Assembly (NCBI GenBank): GCA_028287115.1
Contig: JAQBQF010000116.1
Span: 27,248 to 91,247 of the forward strand
From: Myxococcales bacterium
GTDB taxonomy: Bacteria > Myxococcota_A > Polyangia > Haliangiales > Haliangiaceae
Reading direction: 5' to 3'
DNA length: 64,000 nt
Under the pieces are notes generated by a model. It made no database searches. It was given only the letters and a program-made list of their open reading frames with translations, and was not told where the DNA came from. Shown piece after piece: positions 1 to 6,962 of the stretch (within the stretch, counting starts at the first letter, position 1; each line of letters begins with the position of its first letter). The translations under genes and the position numbers were made by a program.

Positions 1-107
1 GGATTGGTTTGAAAGCGCGGCGAAGGAGCGGTTCTCTTGTCGGCCCCGCGAGCACGGCGGTAATCGTCGAGGTTCACGATCTCGGTCGCGAGAGCCGCGT
101 TGCTCAT
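1..107 (-). CDS. N-terminus of an unknown protein, cut by the window edge
   Basis: An open frame begins with ATG at 107 and runs off the left edge. The 35 visible residues start MSNAALATEIVNLDDYRRAR and then become basic. The segment IVNLDDYRRAR resembles the opening of many short proteobacterial proteins of unknown role. It lies 76 bp downstream of the ammonium transporter on the same strand, so it could be co-transcribed. No domain can be assigned from this fragment, and no strong Shine-Dalgarno is visible before the ATG. Confidence 0.55.
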   Translation of the reverse strand, partial: MSNAALATEIVNLDDYRRARGADKRTAPSPRFQTN

Positions 108-183
108 GACTAGATTAATATCCGTCTTAACGGAGGCGGTCAAGTCTGATTTGACGGATGTTCCGCCAGCTATCTAGAATCAC
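108..183. promoter_or_regulatory. Short intergenic region with nested inverted repeats
   Basis: This AT-richer gap lies between the end of the ammonium transporter gene and the next gene on the same strand. It holds several dyads: GTCAA (139-143) with TTGAC (151-155), ATCCGTC (120-126) with GACGGAT (153-159), and CTAGAT (110-115) with ATCTAG (172-177). They could be a transcription stop, an operator or RNA structure. There is no clear U-tract, so the role is open. Confidence 0.25.
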
Positions 184-1404
184 TCAGCTTCCGTGGGCGA
201 TGCCTCCGGGGCTTCCGTAAGCCGATTCGCCATGGAGTGCGCCATCCAGGCCGTCGTGCTCGACCTCGGCATCAACGCGTAGCCCGATCGTCAGGTCGAT
301 CGCCTTCAGCAGAACGAACGTCACGACCGCGGCCCATGCTCCCGCGGCACCGATCGCGATCGCCTGGTGCGAGAGCAACTCCGCACCTCCGCCCACGCCT
401 CCGTTCAGCGCGGCCCGCGCGAACACGCCGGTCAGGATCGCGCCGGTCGCGCCGCCGACACCGTGCACGCCGAAAGCATCGAGCGCATCGTCATAGCCGA
501 GTCGAGACTTCACGAGCACGGCGCCGTAACAGATGCCGCCGGCGGCGATGCCGATCAAGATCGCGACGACGGGCGAGACGTAGCCGGCGGCAGGCGTGAT
601 GGCGACAAGACCTGCGACCAAGCCGGACGCGACTCCGAGCATCGTGAACTTGCGGATCCGCGCGCCTTCAACGATCGACCAGGTCAGCGCGCCCGCCGCC
701 GCGGCGAGATGCGTGTTGAGCAGCGCGAGTGCCGCCGTGCCGTTCGCGCCGGAGGCCGAGCCCGCGTTGAAGCCGAACCAGCCGAACCACAAGATGCCCG
801 CGCCGAGCACCGTCATCGTCAGATCGTGAGGAGGATGGCGATTACTCGGATAGCCTTTGCGGCGGCCGAGCACGATCGCGACGACGAGCGCCGAGATGCC
901 CGAAGACAGATGGACGACCGTGCCACCGGCGAAGTCGATCGCGCCGAGCCTCTGGAGCCAGCCGCCTTCGGCCCATGACCAGTGCGCGATCGGATCGTAG
1001 ACGAGCGTCGTCCAGCCAAGCGTGAACAGCACGTATGCCGAAAACTTGAGGCGCTCCGCGTACGCGCCCGAGATCAGCGCCGGTGCGATCACCGCGAACA
1101 TGCACTGGTACGCGATGAACGCGTAGTGAGGCACCGCGCCGTGTGCCGAGGTCTCGGTGATGCCGTCGAGCCCCGCGAACTCCAAGCCGCCGATCACGCC
1201 ATGCCAAGTCGGTCCGAAGGCGAGCGTGTATCCGATCAGCGCGAACTGCACGCTGACGAGCCCGAGCGCGAAGAAGCTGTGCATGAACGTCGAGAGCACG
1301 TTCTTGCCCTGGACCATGCCTCCGTAGAACAGCGCCAGCGCGGGGGTCATCAACATGACCATCGCCGCCGAGATCAGGAGCCATGCGGTATCGCCAGCAG
1401 TCAT
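184..1404 (-). CDS. amt: Ammonium transporter (Amt/MEP/Rh family)
   Basis: Predicted inner-membrane channel for ammonium uptake, 406 residues, the usual size, with about eleven hydrophobic helices. Family hallmarks are the motif around SGAYAERLKFSAYVLF (residues 112-127) and the twin pore histidines, H165 in VVHLSSG and H314 in FGVHGVGG. The N-terminus starts directly in the first membrane helix with no obvious long signal peptide. Amt genes are often paired with a PII regulator (glnK); none is seen here. The upstream neighbour is upp, read in the same direction across a 51-bp gap, so a joint transcript is possible. The Amt call is secure; regulation is not visible. Confidence 0.95.
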   Translation of the reverse strand: MTAGDTAWLLISAAMVMLMTPALALFYGGMVQGKNVLSTFMHSFFALGLVSVQFALIGYTLAFGPTWHGVIGGLEFAGLDGITETSAHGAVPHYAFIAYQCMFAVIAPALISGAYAERLKFSAYVLFTLGWTTLVYDPIAHWSWAEGGWLQRLGAIDFAGGTVVHLSSGISALVVAIVLGRRKGYPSNRHPPHDLTMTVLGAGILWFGWFGFNAGSASGANGTAALALLNTHLAAAAGALTWSIVEGARIRKFTMLGVASGLVAGLVAITPAAGYVSPVVAILIGIAAGGICYGAVLVKSRLGYDDALDAFGVHGVGGATGAILTGVFARAALNGGVGGGAELLSHQAIAIGAAGAWAAVVTFVLLKAIDLTIGLRVDAEVEHDGLDGALHGESAYGSPGGIAHGS

Positions 1405-1455
1405 GCTCCCGACTTTGACCGGAAGTTTGTTTCTGGCGCGTAACCGGCTCGAAAA

Positions 1456-2088
1456 TTACTTGGTTCCGAACAACCGATCGCCGGCGTCGCCTAACCCAGG
1501 GACGATGTAGCTCTTCTCGTTGAGGCGCTCGTCGACGGCGGCGGTGTAGATGTCGACATCCGGATGGGCGGCGTGAAGCACCCGGATCCCCTCCGGACAG
1601 GTGAGGAGACAGACGAACTTGATCGACCGAGGCCCGCTCAGCTTGAGGCGAGACACCGCGGCGACCGCCGAGTTTCCGGTGGCGAGCATCGGATCGACGA
1701 GGATCGCATCACGGTCGCCCATATTGTCGGGGACCTTGTAGAAGTATTCGACCGCGGCGAGCGTCTTCGGGTCGCGGTAAATGCCGATGTGGCCGACGCG
1801 TGCCGAAGGGAGGATCTCGAGCATGCCATCGAGGATCCCGTTGCCCGCGCGAAGGATCGAGATGATGACCGTCTTCTTACCATCGAGCATCGGCGCCATC
1901 ATCGGCGCGATCGGCGTCTCGATCGGCACGAGCGACATCGGGAGATCGCGGCAGACTTCGTATCCGAGCAGCATGCTGATCTCGCGAAGTAGATCGCGGA
2001 ACTTGCTCGTGCTCGTGTCGCGCTGGCGCATCAGCGTCAGCTTGTGTTGGACGAGCGGATGATCGACGACGTGAACCTTGCCTGCCAT
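1456..2088 (-). CDS. upp: Uracil phosphoribosyltransferase
   Basis: Pyrimidine salvage enzyme converting uracil and PRPP to UMP plus pyrophosphate in the cytoplasm. The 210-residue product beginning [16 protein letters not shown] matches the usual Upp start and length. The PRPP-binding loop [13 protein letters not shown] and the uracil-binding C-terminal segment ([18 protein letters not shown]) are both present. The frame stays open upstream to 2193, but that extension is arginine-rich and overlaps the neighbouring small gene, so the ATG at 2088 is preferred. It is followed by amt in the same direction. Confidence 0.95.
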   Translation of the reverse strand: MAGKVHVVDHPLVQHKLTLMRQRDTSTSKFRDLLREISMLLGYEVCRDLPMSLVPIETPIAPMMAPMLDGKKTVIISILRAGNGILDGMLEILPSARVGHIGIYRDPKTLAAVEYFYKVPDNMGDRDAILVDPMLATGNSAVAAVSRLKLSGPRSIKFVCLLTCPEGIRVLHAAHPDVDIYTAAVDERLNEKSYIVPGLGDAGDRLFGTK

Positions 2089-2108
2089 TGCGGCGGCGAA
2101 CGTATCAC

Positions 2109-2264
2109 TCAGCGCTGGACGGCGTGCGTGCTCGCGGCGGCGCAGGCGGTACCGACGCTCGTCAGCGAAACGATACCGGCGACTGCGAGGCACGCGGCGA
2201 ACACGGCGTCACGAACGCGGCTGCTACGTTGGCGGGTGGCGATAGTTGCGGGGCGGTTCGTCAT
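2109..2264 (-). CDS. 51-residue membrane or secreted micropeptide, copy 1
   Basis: Unrecognised small protein ([20 protein letters not shown] start). A basic N-terminal half (residues 1-18) is followed by a hydrophobic stretch (about 21-44) ending in Ala/Cys-rich residues, like a signal peptide or single membrane anchor. It is clearly paralogous to the gene at 2512-2667: both read NR-x-x-TIAT-x-Q-R-x-SRV-x-DA-x-FA, then a similar hydrophobic tract with a SVGTACAAA / SVKAAAHAA end. An upstream in-frame ATG at 2297 would add 11 residues, but the paralog supports 2264. It ends 20 bp before upp. Function unknown; conservation between the copies argues that it is translated. Confidence 0.6.
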   Translation of the reverse strand: MTNRPATIATRQRSSRVRDAVFAACLAVAGIVSLTSVGTACAAASTHAVQR

Positions 2265-2349
2265 GATGAAAGACCTGATGTTCAACGTTCGGGCCATCGC
2301 GGTTCACAGTGATTCCAGGTTGTTGCAGGGGCACGGGAGGCAACTGGGC

Positions 2350-2386
2350 TGTCGCATCGGTTGTCGCAGCTAGCGACGCTGTCGCA
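2350..2386. promoter_or_regulatory. Array of three TGTCGCA boxes upstream of micropeptide copy 1
   Basis: TGTCGCA occurs at 2350, 2362 and 2380 (spacings 12 and 18), about 86 bp upstream of the start at 2264. The same box recurs three times with spacing 12 and 17 upstream of the paralog, which suggests a shared operator array or a duplicated promoter. The binding protein is unknown. Confidence 0.4.
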
Positions 2387-2465
2387 GCGGCGACCGAACA
2401 CTGCAAGCAGCGGCGCGACGGGGCGATACGGCGATGCCGTCGTTGCAGTCGCGACCGAAAATGCA

Positions 2466-2490
2466 AAACGCCGCAAAGGCTGCGGCGTTT
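2466..2490 (-). terminator. Intrinsic terminator between the two micropeptide genes
   Basis: Perfect 9-bp stem: AAACGCCGC at 2466-2474 pairs with GCGGCGTTT at 2482-2490 across a 7-base loop. Read on the minus strand, the stem runs into TTTT. It lies 21 bp beyond the stop of the gene at 2512-2667, so it should end that transcript. Confidence 0.8.
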
Positions 2491-2511
2491 CGTGAGCTCG
2501 GCGAGACCGAT

Positions 2512-2667
2512 TCAGCGATGCGCGAGCTGCGTCGTGTTCGCGGCGTGAGCCGCGGCCTTCACGCTGCCGATCGAGACCGCTCCGGCGATCACGAGCAGCG
2601 TTGCGAACGCGGCATCGAGGACGCGGCTCTTGCGTTGATGGGTCGCGATAGTGTCGAGGCGGTTCAT
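2512..2667 (-). CDS. 51-residue membrane or secreted micropeptide, copy 2
   Basis: Paralog of the peptide at 2109-2264: exactly the same length, a basic N-terminus beginning MNRLDTIATHQRKSRVLDAA, and a hydrophobic segment (about residues 21-42) ending in SVKAAAHAA. A good ribosome site (GAAGGAACC) precedes the ATG at 2667. The frame stays open further upstream but becomes compositionally unlike a protein, so the short form is chosen. It has its own upstream TGTCGCA array and a downstream intrinsic terminator, so it appears to be an independent unit. No family is recognised. A cleaved signal peptide would leave almost no mature protein, so a membrane micropeptide or signal precursor are alternatives. 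Confidence 0.65.
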   Translation of the reverse strand: MNRLDTIATHQRKSRVLDAAFATLLVIAGAVSIGSVKAAAHAANTTQLAHR

Positions 2668-2784
2668 GGTGGTTCCTTCGTTTCTGCGCGACATCGCCGC
2701 GCGCAGAGACCTGGTGCGACCGGCGAGCCAGATCGGCCTCGAGCTAATTCGTGCAGTTAGCTCGGCGATCGCGGTGGGGCGACC

Positions 2785-2820
2785 TGTCGCAGCCTTTGTC
2801 GCAGCACAGACGCTGTCGCA
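2785..2820. promoter_or_regulatory. Array of three TGTCGCA boxes upstream of micropeptide copy 2
   Basis: TGTCGCA occurs at 2785, 2797 and 2814, about 118 bp upstream of the start at 2667. The arrangement nearly duplicates the one before the other copy, and the last box is preceded by the same bases (CGCTGTCGCAG) in both places. This gap (2668-2905) holds no other convincing gene. Confidence 0.4.
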
Positions 2821-2905
2821 GGCGTCATCGCAACCGCAACGCCGGCTCTCCGACGAGCATCGGACAGATCGATCCGGTGACGGAGCGCCCGCATGACGCG
2901 CATTC

Positions 2906-3574
2906 CTATTCGATGACGTCCACGAGGAGTGGAAACTGCGACGAGCCGGTGATCGTCGCGCGAACCGGATTCGCGTCGCGATACAGGCGCTCGCTATGGA
3001 CAGCATCGAGTGCGGCGCCGGGCTCGAGGTTGATGCTGCCCGCGATCCGGATCGTCATGCCGGGCTCGATCACCCGCTCTTCGAACCGGCCATCGGGGCG
3101 CATCCTCGCTCTGGCGTCGAACGAAGCGCTGCGCGCGAAGAAGGCAGATCGAATTCCGAGCTCGACCGTGTCTCGCGGTCGCACGACCGGGCGATTGCAC
3201 AGCGCGGCGCTCGGTGCGTCGACGCGCGCTCGCCCGGTCGCATCGACGACGAAGAACGAGACCAACTGGCGCTCGTTGACGACCTGCGCGAGCACGCCGT
3301 TCTCGGTCGAGAACCACGTCGACGTGTCATAGGCGACGCACGGGCGTCTCGACAGCGGCGCGGTCAGCAGCGGCGCTTCGACCTCGACGTTGCCGACGAT
3401 GCACGCGAGCCGCTCCTCGGCGAGGTTCGCGATCGGCGTGACGCGAACGCTGCGGAGGACACGGCGCGTGCGACTCGCATGCGAGGGCCAGATTCGTCGG
3501 ATCAGCACGGCTGTGAAGATCCCGCCTGACACGAGTACGAAGGCGAGCGCTTCCACGGACCTCGAGCATGACAC
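2906..3574 (-). CDS. Membrane protein with GIDE-like (MULAN/BAM-type) domain
   Basis: 222-residue protein with an N-terminal membrane anchor (residues about 8-26) and a soluble part. The soluble part fits the GIDE domain: TPIANLAEERLACIVGNVE (about 46-64), then APLLTAPLSRRPCVAYD (67-83), an acidic/basic beta-rich region, and a late IEPGMTIRIAG segment. GIDE domains are known from the eukaryotic mitochondrial E3 ligase MULAN and occur in bacterial membrane proteins without the RING finger; no RING is present here. It is divergent from the isonitrile operon, sharing the 76-bp region 3575-3650. Its function is unknown. The domain call rests on motif memory, so confidence is moderate. Confidence 0.65.
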   Translation of the reverse strand: MSCSRSVEALAFVLVSGGIFTAVLIRRIWPSHASRTRRVLRSVRVTPIANLAEERLACIVGNVEVEAPLLTAPLSRRPCVAYDTSTWFSTENGVLAQVVNERQLVSFFVVDATGRARVDAPSAALCNRPVVRPRDTVELGIRSAFFARSASFDARARMRPDGRFEERVIEPGMTIRIAGSINLEPGAALDAVHSERLYRDANPVRATITGSSQFPLLVDVIE

Positions 3575-3615
3575 TTCCTACCGGGCCGAGGTTGCGGCGG
3601 GAAGCTCGACGGGAT

Positions 3616-3650
3616 TTGACAATATTCGCTAAAGTGAATACGTTCACTTT
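3616..3650 (+). promoter_or_regulatory. Promoter and TetR-type operator of the isonitrile operon
   Basis: A consensus -35 TTGACA lies at 3616-3621. The palindrome AAAGTGAATACGTTCACTTT (3631-3650) has perfect 8-bp arms around TACG and ends one base before the ATG at 3651. A plausible -10 (TACGTT, 3639-3644, spacing 17) lies inside the palindrome and would place the transcript start at or next to the ATG, hence little or no leader. The encoded protein begins with a TetR HTH, so autoregulation through this site is the simplest reading. The -10 is weak and is inferred. Confidence 0.7.
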
Positions 3651-5240
3651 ATGGTGACACGAAGGACGCAGGCACGATCGGCACGGAGTCGGCTGCGCGT
3701 GCTCGAGGCAGGCATCGCGTTGTTCGCGCGACAAGGGCTCGAAGGCACCACGATCCAGCAGATCGCCGCCGAGGCAGGTGTCTCGGTAGGGCTCGTCTGC
3801 CGCTACTTCGCGACGAAGGAACACATCGTGCTCGCGCTCTACGGCCGCCTCGCGGATGCACTCGAGCAATGGGCCGCGGAGATGCCGGCGGGCACGGTGG
3901 CCCAGCGGTTTCACGCGACGATGCTGCGCAAGTTCGGGCTCCTCGAAGAACACCGGCGCACGTTGATCGCGCTCGCGGCTCGCGCGCTCGATCCGGAAGC
4001 GAGGTCGAGCGTGCTCGGGCCCGCCGCCGAGGTCGTCCGCTCGCAGGTGACCGGCGTGTTTCAGCTCGCGGTCGTCGGAGCCACCGACGCACCTGCGGAG
4101 TCCGCGGCGAACCTCGCTCGCCTGCTCTACGGCATGCATCTGTTGCTGGTGTTGCTCTACATCCAAGACGGCGATCCGAAATCGCGCAGCGCACGCGAGG
4201 CACTCGACCTCGCTGCGATGGCGGTCGCGGGGCGCGATCTCGCGTTGGTAGCGAACAACCCGATCATGGAGCGCGTGCACGGTTTGCTCGCGCGGCTGTT
4301 CGGTGAAGCGCGACCCGGCGCGCCCGCGCAACGAGCGCGCGTGGTGCTCGAGCGAATCTTCCGCCGACGGCGGGTGCTTCCGGGTGTCGCGCTCGCGCCG
4401 AGTGAAGCCGCGCTCGCGCTACATCTTCCTCGGATCGAGGCGTTCATCGCCACGAACAAGCCGATCCAGCTCGTGTTGCCGGCATTTCCCGCGAAGTCGC
4501 CGAATCCGGCAAAGGTCCTCGGCAAGTTGCCGGATACCGCCGAGTGGCTCGCGCTCGAATCGCTCGAATCGCTGCTCGACGAGATCGGCCAGGCGCACGC
4601 GCCCGGTGCGGAGCTCGTGATCTGTTCCCACGGCCACGTCTTCGCAGATCTCGTCGGCGTCTCGGATGACGATGTCACCGCGTACCGGCGCGCGCTCGAG
4701 AAGATGCTCGCCGAGCTCGACACCGGCCGCATCCGCATGTTCGGGCTCGAGGACGCGTTCGGCTCGATCCGTCCTGCAGAGGCGCGGCGCCTGCTGTGCG
4801 AGACCTACGCGCCGGCGATCGCCGACGTGCGCGCGCGCGCCGAGCGCTCGCCTTCGCATCGCGCGCAGCTCGAAGGCGTGCATCGGTTCTTGTTCGAGGA
4901 CGAGATCGCGAGTCGGCCGAAGCTCACCCGTTCGCAGGCACGCAAGCACACGCGCGAGCGCGCGTACGAGGTGGTTCGGCGGAGCGAGGCTTGGGGGGCG
5001 CTCGTCGCCGCGGCATTTCCGCGCGCGGTGCGGCTCTCGATCCATCCGCAGCCCGAAGTCTCGTCGAAGATCGGGATCGCGTTGCTGCCGACCGACGATG
5101 TGTGGCTCACGCCGTGGCATGGCGTCGCGCTGCTCGACGGAGAACGCGCACGGCTGGTTCGTCGAACTACGGCCGAGCAGGCGGGGGCGCAGCTCGTGAT
5201 CGAGGACGGCTGCCCGAGCTACATGGAGGTGCGCGCGTGA
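3651..5240 (+). CDS. TetR regulator fused to isonitrile (isocyanide) synthase
   Basis: One continuous 529-residue frame with two parts. Residues 1-about 215 are a TetR-type regulator: HTH at about 33-57 (TTIQQIAAEAGVSVGLVCRYF) and a helical ligand-binding domain. Residues about 235-529 match the PvcA/IsnA/DIT1 isonitrile synthase family: LPAFPAKSPNPAKVLGKLPD (275-294), SHGHVFADLVGVSDDDVTAYR (326-346), RLSIHPQ (461-467) and WLTPWHGV (485-492). In characterised members this fold replaces the alpha-amine of Tyr or Trp with an isonitrile, taking the carbon from ribulose-5-phosphate. The substrate cannot be read from sequence here. The stop overlaps the next start (GTGA). No frameshift signs are visible at the junction. 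The domains are certain enough; the fusion is unusual. Confidence 0.88.
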   Translation: MVTRRTQARSARSRLRVLEAGIALFARQGLEGTTIQQIAAEAGVSVGLVCRYFATKEHIVLALYGRLADALEQWAAEMPAGTVAQRFHATMLRKFGLLEEHRRTLIALAARALDPEARSSVLGPAAEVVRSQVTGVFQLAVVGATDAPAESAANLARLLYGMHLLLVLLYIQDGDPKSRSAREALDLAAMAVAGRDLALVANNPIMERVHGLLARLFGEARPGAPAQRARVVLERIFRRRRVLPGVALAPSEAALALHLPRIEAFIATNKPIQLVLPAFPAKSPNPAKVLGKLPDTAEWLALESLESLLDEIGQAHAPGAELVICSHGHVFADLVGVSDDDVTAYRRALEKMLAELDTGRIRMFGLEDAFGSIRPAEARRLLCETYAPAIADVRARAERSPSHRAQLEGVHRFLFEDEIASRPKLTRSQARKHTRERAYEVVRRSEAWGALVAAAFPRAVRLSIHPQPEVSSKIGIALLPTDDVWLTPWHGVALLDGERARLVRRTTAEQAGAQLVIEDGCPSYMEVRA

Positions 5241-6937
5241 GCGTCGCGATCGAGACTCGACCGCTCGTGCCATTCGGGCTCGAGGTGCGCGTGCCCGAGG
5301 GAACGGAGTGGGGCGCGATCGATGCGAACCTGCTGCACGCCTTTATCGCGGAACATCGCGTCGTCGTCGTGAAAGGCGTGCGCCTGCTCGACAAACCAGC
5401 GTTGCCGGCCGCGGCTCGCCGACTCGGTCCGCTGCAACCATGGTCGTTCGGTGCCGTGAACGAGCTCGTGCCGACGCCGGGCACCAAGAACTACCTCTAC
5501 ACGCATCACGCCGTTCCGTTGCACTGGGATGGAGCGTTCACGCAAAAGCCGCCGCGATACCTGTTCTTCCAGTGCGTGTCGGCCGAGCCCGCACCGGGCG
5601 GCGAGACGATCTTCGTCGACACGACGCGCGTGTGGGCCGCTGCCGACGAGCGCATGCGAGATCGCTGGCGCGCTCTTTCGTTCGCATACGAGACCGCGCG
5701 CGTCGTTCATTACGGTGGTCGGTTCACCGCGAAAGTAGTCGCGCAACATCCCTACTCCGGTGAGACCGTGATGCGCTTCGCGGAGCCGGTCGACGATCTC
5801 AATCCGGTCTCGGTCACCGCGCTCGGAACGTCTCCGCTCGAATCTGCCGCGGTCATCTCCGAGCTACGCGGCGCGCTCGCAACCGAGGACGTGGTGCTCG
5901 CGCATCGCTGGGCCGCAGGCGACATCGTGATCGCGGACAATCACGCGCTGCTCCACGGACGGCGCACCTTTCAGCGTGGTACCGCGCGACATCTTCAGCG
6001 GGTCAACGTGCACGGCCCCGAACGCGCGATGCGAGACACGCTCTCCGACGTCGTACGGATTCGCAGGCCCGAATTCATGATCGCGGAGATTCCGATCTTG
6101 CTAATTCCGGCACTGCTCGTCGCCGGCAGCCTCGGCGCGCTCGCCACCGGCCGCTTTCTCGAAGTGGTCGCGCTGTTCTTCCTGCTGTTCCACTTCGGCG
6201 ACATGGTGAACTGCCTCGCGGATCGCGATCTCGACGCGGTCTACAAGACGCACCTCTCGGAGGCGATCTACGGCCTCGGCGTGCGCAACGTTCGTTATCA
6301 GATCGCGTTCACCGCGCTCGCATCGCTCGGATTGTCCGCGTGGATCGGTATCCAGACCGGTCGCATCGAGCTCGTCGGCTTCGTCGCGATCGGGCTCGCC
6401 ATCGCGTGGGCGTATTCGGCGGCGCCCTTGCGGTTCAAAGGCCGCGGCCTCCTCGCGGTGCTGACGCTGTGGAGCGTGATCTTCGTCGGCCCGATGCTGA
6501 TCGTCGCGCGTGCGCTCGGCGGCACGCTGAGTCCCGCGCTCGTCGCCATCGTCGTCGCGTACGGCACGATGCAAGAGGGCATCGTGCTCGTCAACACGGC
6601 CGAGGATCTGCCCGAGGACATCGCCGCCGGCGTTCGCACGGCCGCGGTCTCGCTCGGCCTCGCACAGAGCATCACGCTGGCGCTCGTCCTCGTCGCCGCC
6701 GGTGGCCTCACCGTGATCGCGATGCTCGCCCACGCAGGTGCCACGCTCGCGGTATTTCCGCTCGCTGGTGCGGTGCTGTGGGTGCTGTGGGAGCTCGCGG
6801 CGATCCTCCGTTCCGTGCACGGCCGCACACTCGCGAATGCCATCGCCGCCTTGCGACCGCGGGCGCGCCGGATGCCGTTATGGATCACAGCAACGGCATG
6901 GACGACGCTGCTCGCGACGGTCTACAGCCGCTCATGA
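5237..6937 (+). CDS. Fe(II)/2-oxoglutarate oxygenase (PvcB/IsnB-like) fused to UbiA-type prenyltransferase
   Basis: 566 residues from a GTG at 5237 with a clear GGAGG ribosome site (5225-5229); it overlaps the upstream stop by four bases. Residues 1-about 260 are a TauD/PvcB-type oxygenase: HWD (H96, D98) and distal H240 (LLHGRR) as iron ligands, with R251 or R255 for 2-oxoglutarate. In known pathways PvcB/IsnB oxidatively decarboxylates the isonitrile acid to a vinyl isonitrile. Residues about 268-566 are a multi-helix UbiA-family membrane domain: N325-x3-D329-x3-D333 as first metal site, YSAAPLRFKGRG (393-404), and D457-x3-D461 as second site. UbiA enzymes prenylate aromatic or polar acceptors. 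The product is inferred to be membrane bound. Acceptor and prenyl donor are unknown. Confidence 0.87.
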   Translation: MSVAIETRPLVPFGLEVRVPEGTEWGAIDANLLHAFIAEHRVVVVKGVRLLDKPALPAAARRLGPLQPWSFGAVNELVPTPGTKNYLYTHHAVPLHWDGAFTQKPPRYLFFQCVSAEPAPGGETIFVDTTRVWAAADERMRDRWRALSFAYETARVVHYGGRFTAKVVAQHPYSGETVMRFAEPVDDLNPVSVTALGTSPLESAAVISELRGALATEDVVLAHRWAAGDIVIADNHALLHGRRTFQRGTARHLQRVNVHGPERAMRDTLSDVVRIRRPEFMIAEIPILLIPALLVAGSLGALATGRFLEVVALFFLLFHFGDMVNCLADRDLDAVYKTHLSEAIYGLGVRNVRYQIAFTALASLGLSAWIGIQTGRIELVGFVAIGLAIAWAYSAAPLRFKGRGLLAVLTLWSVIFVGPMLIVARALGGTLSPALVAIVVAYGTMQEGIVLVNTAEDLPEDIAAGVRTAAVSLGLAQSITLALVLVAAGGLTVIAMLAHAGATLAVFPLAGAVLWVLWELAAILRSVHGRTLANAIAALRPRARRMPLWITATAWTTLLATVYSRS

Positions 6938-6962
6938 CGTCGCAGCCTCCGCGCAGCACAGA

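Noticed and set aside
2224..2466. 80-residue minus-strand frame between the two micropeptide genes
   Set aside because: It overlaps the box array and terminator, and no homologous frame appears at the paralogous position.
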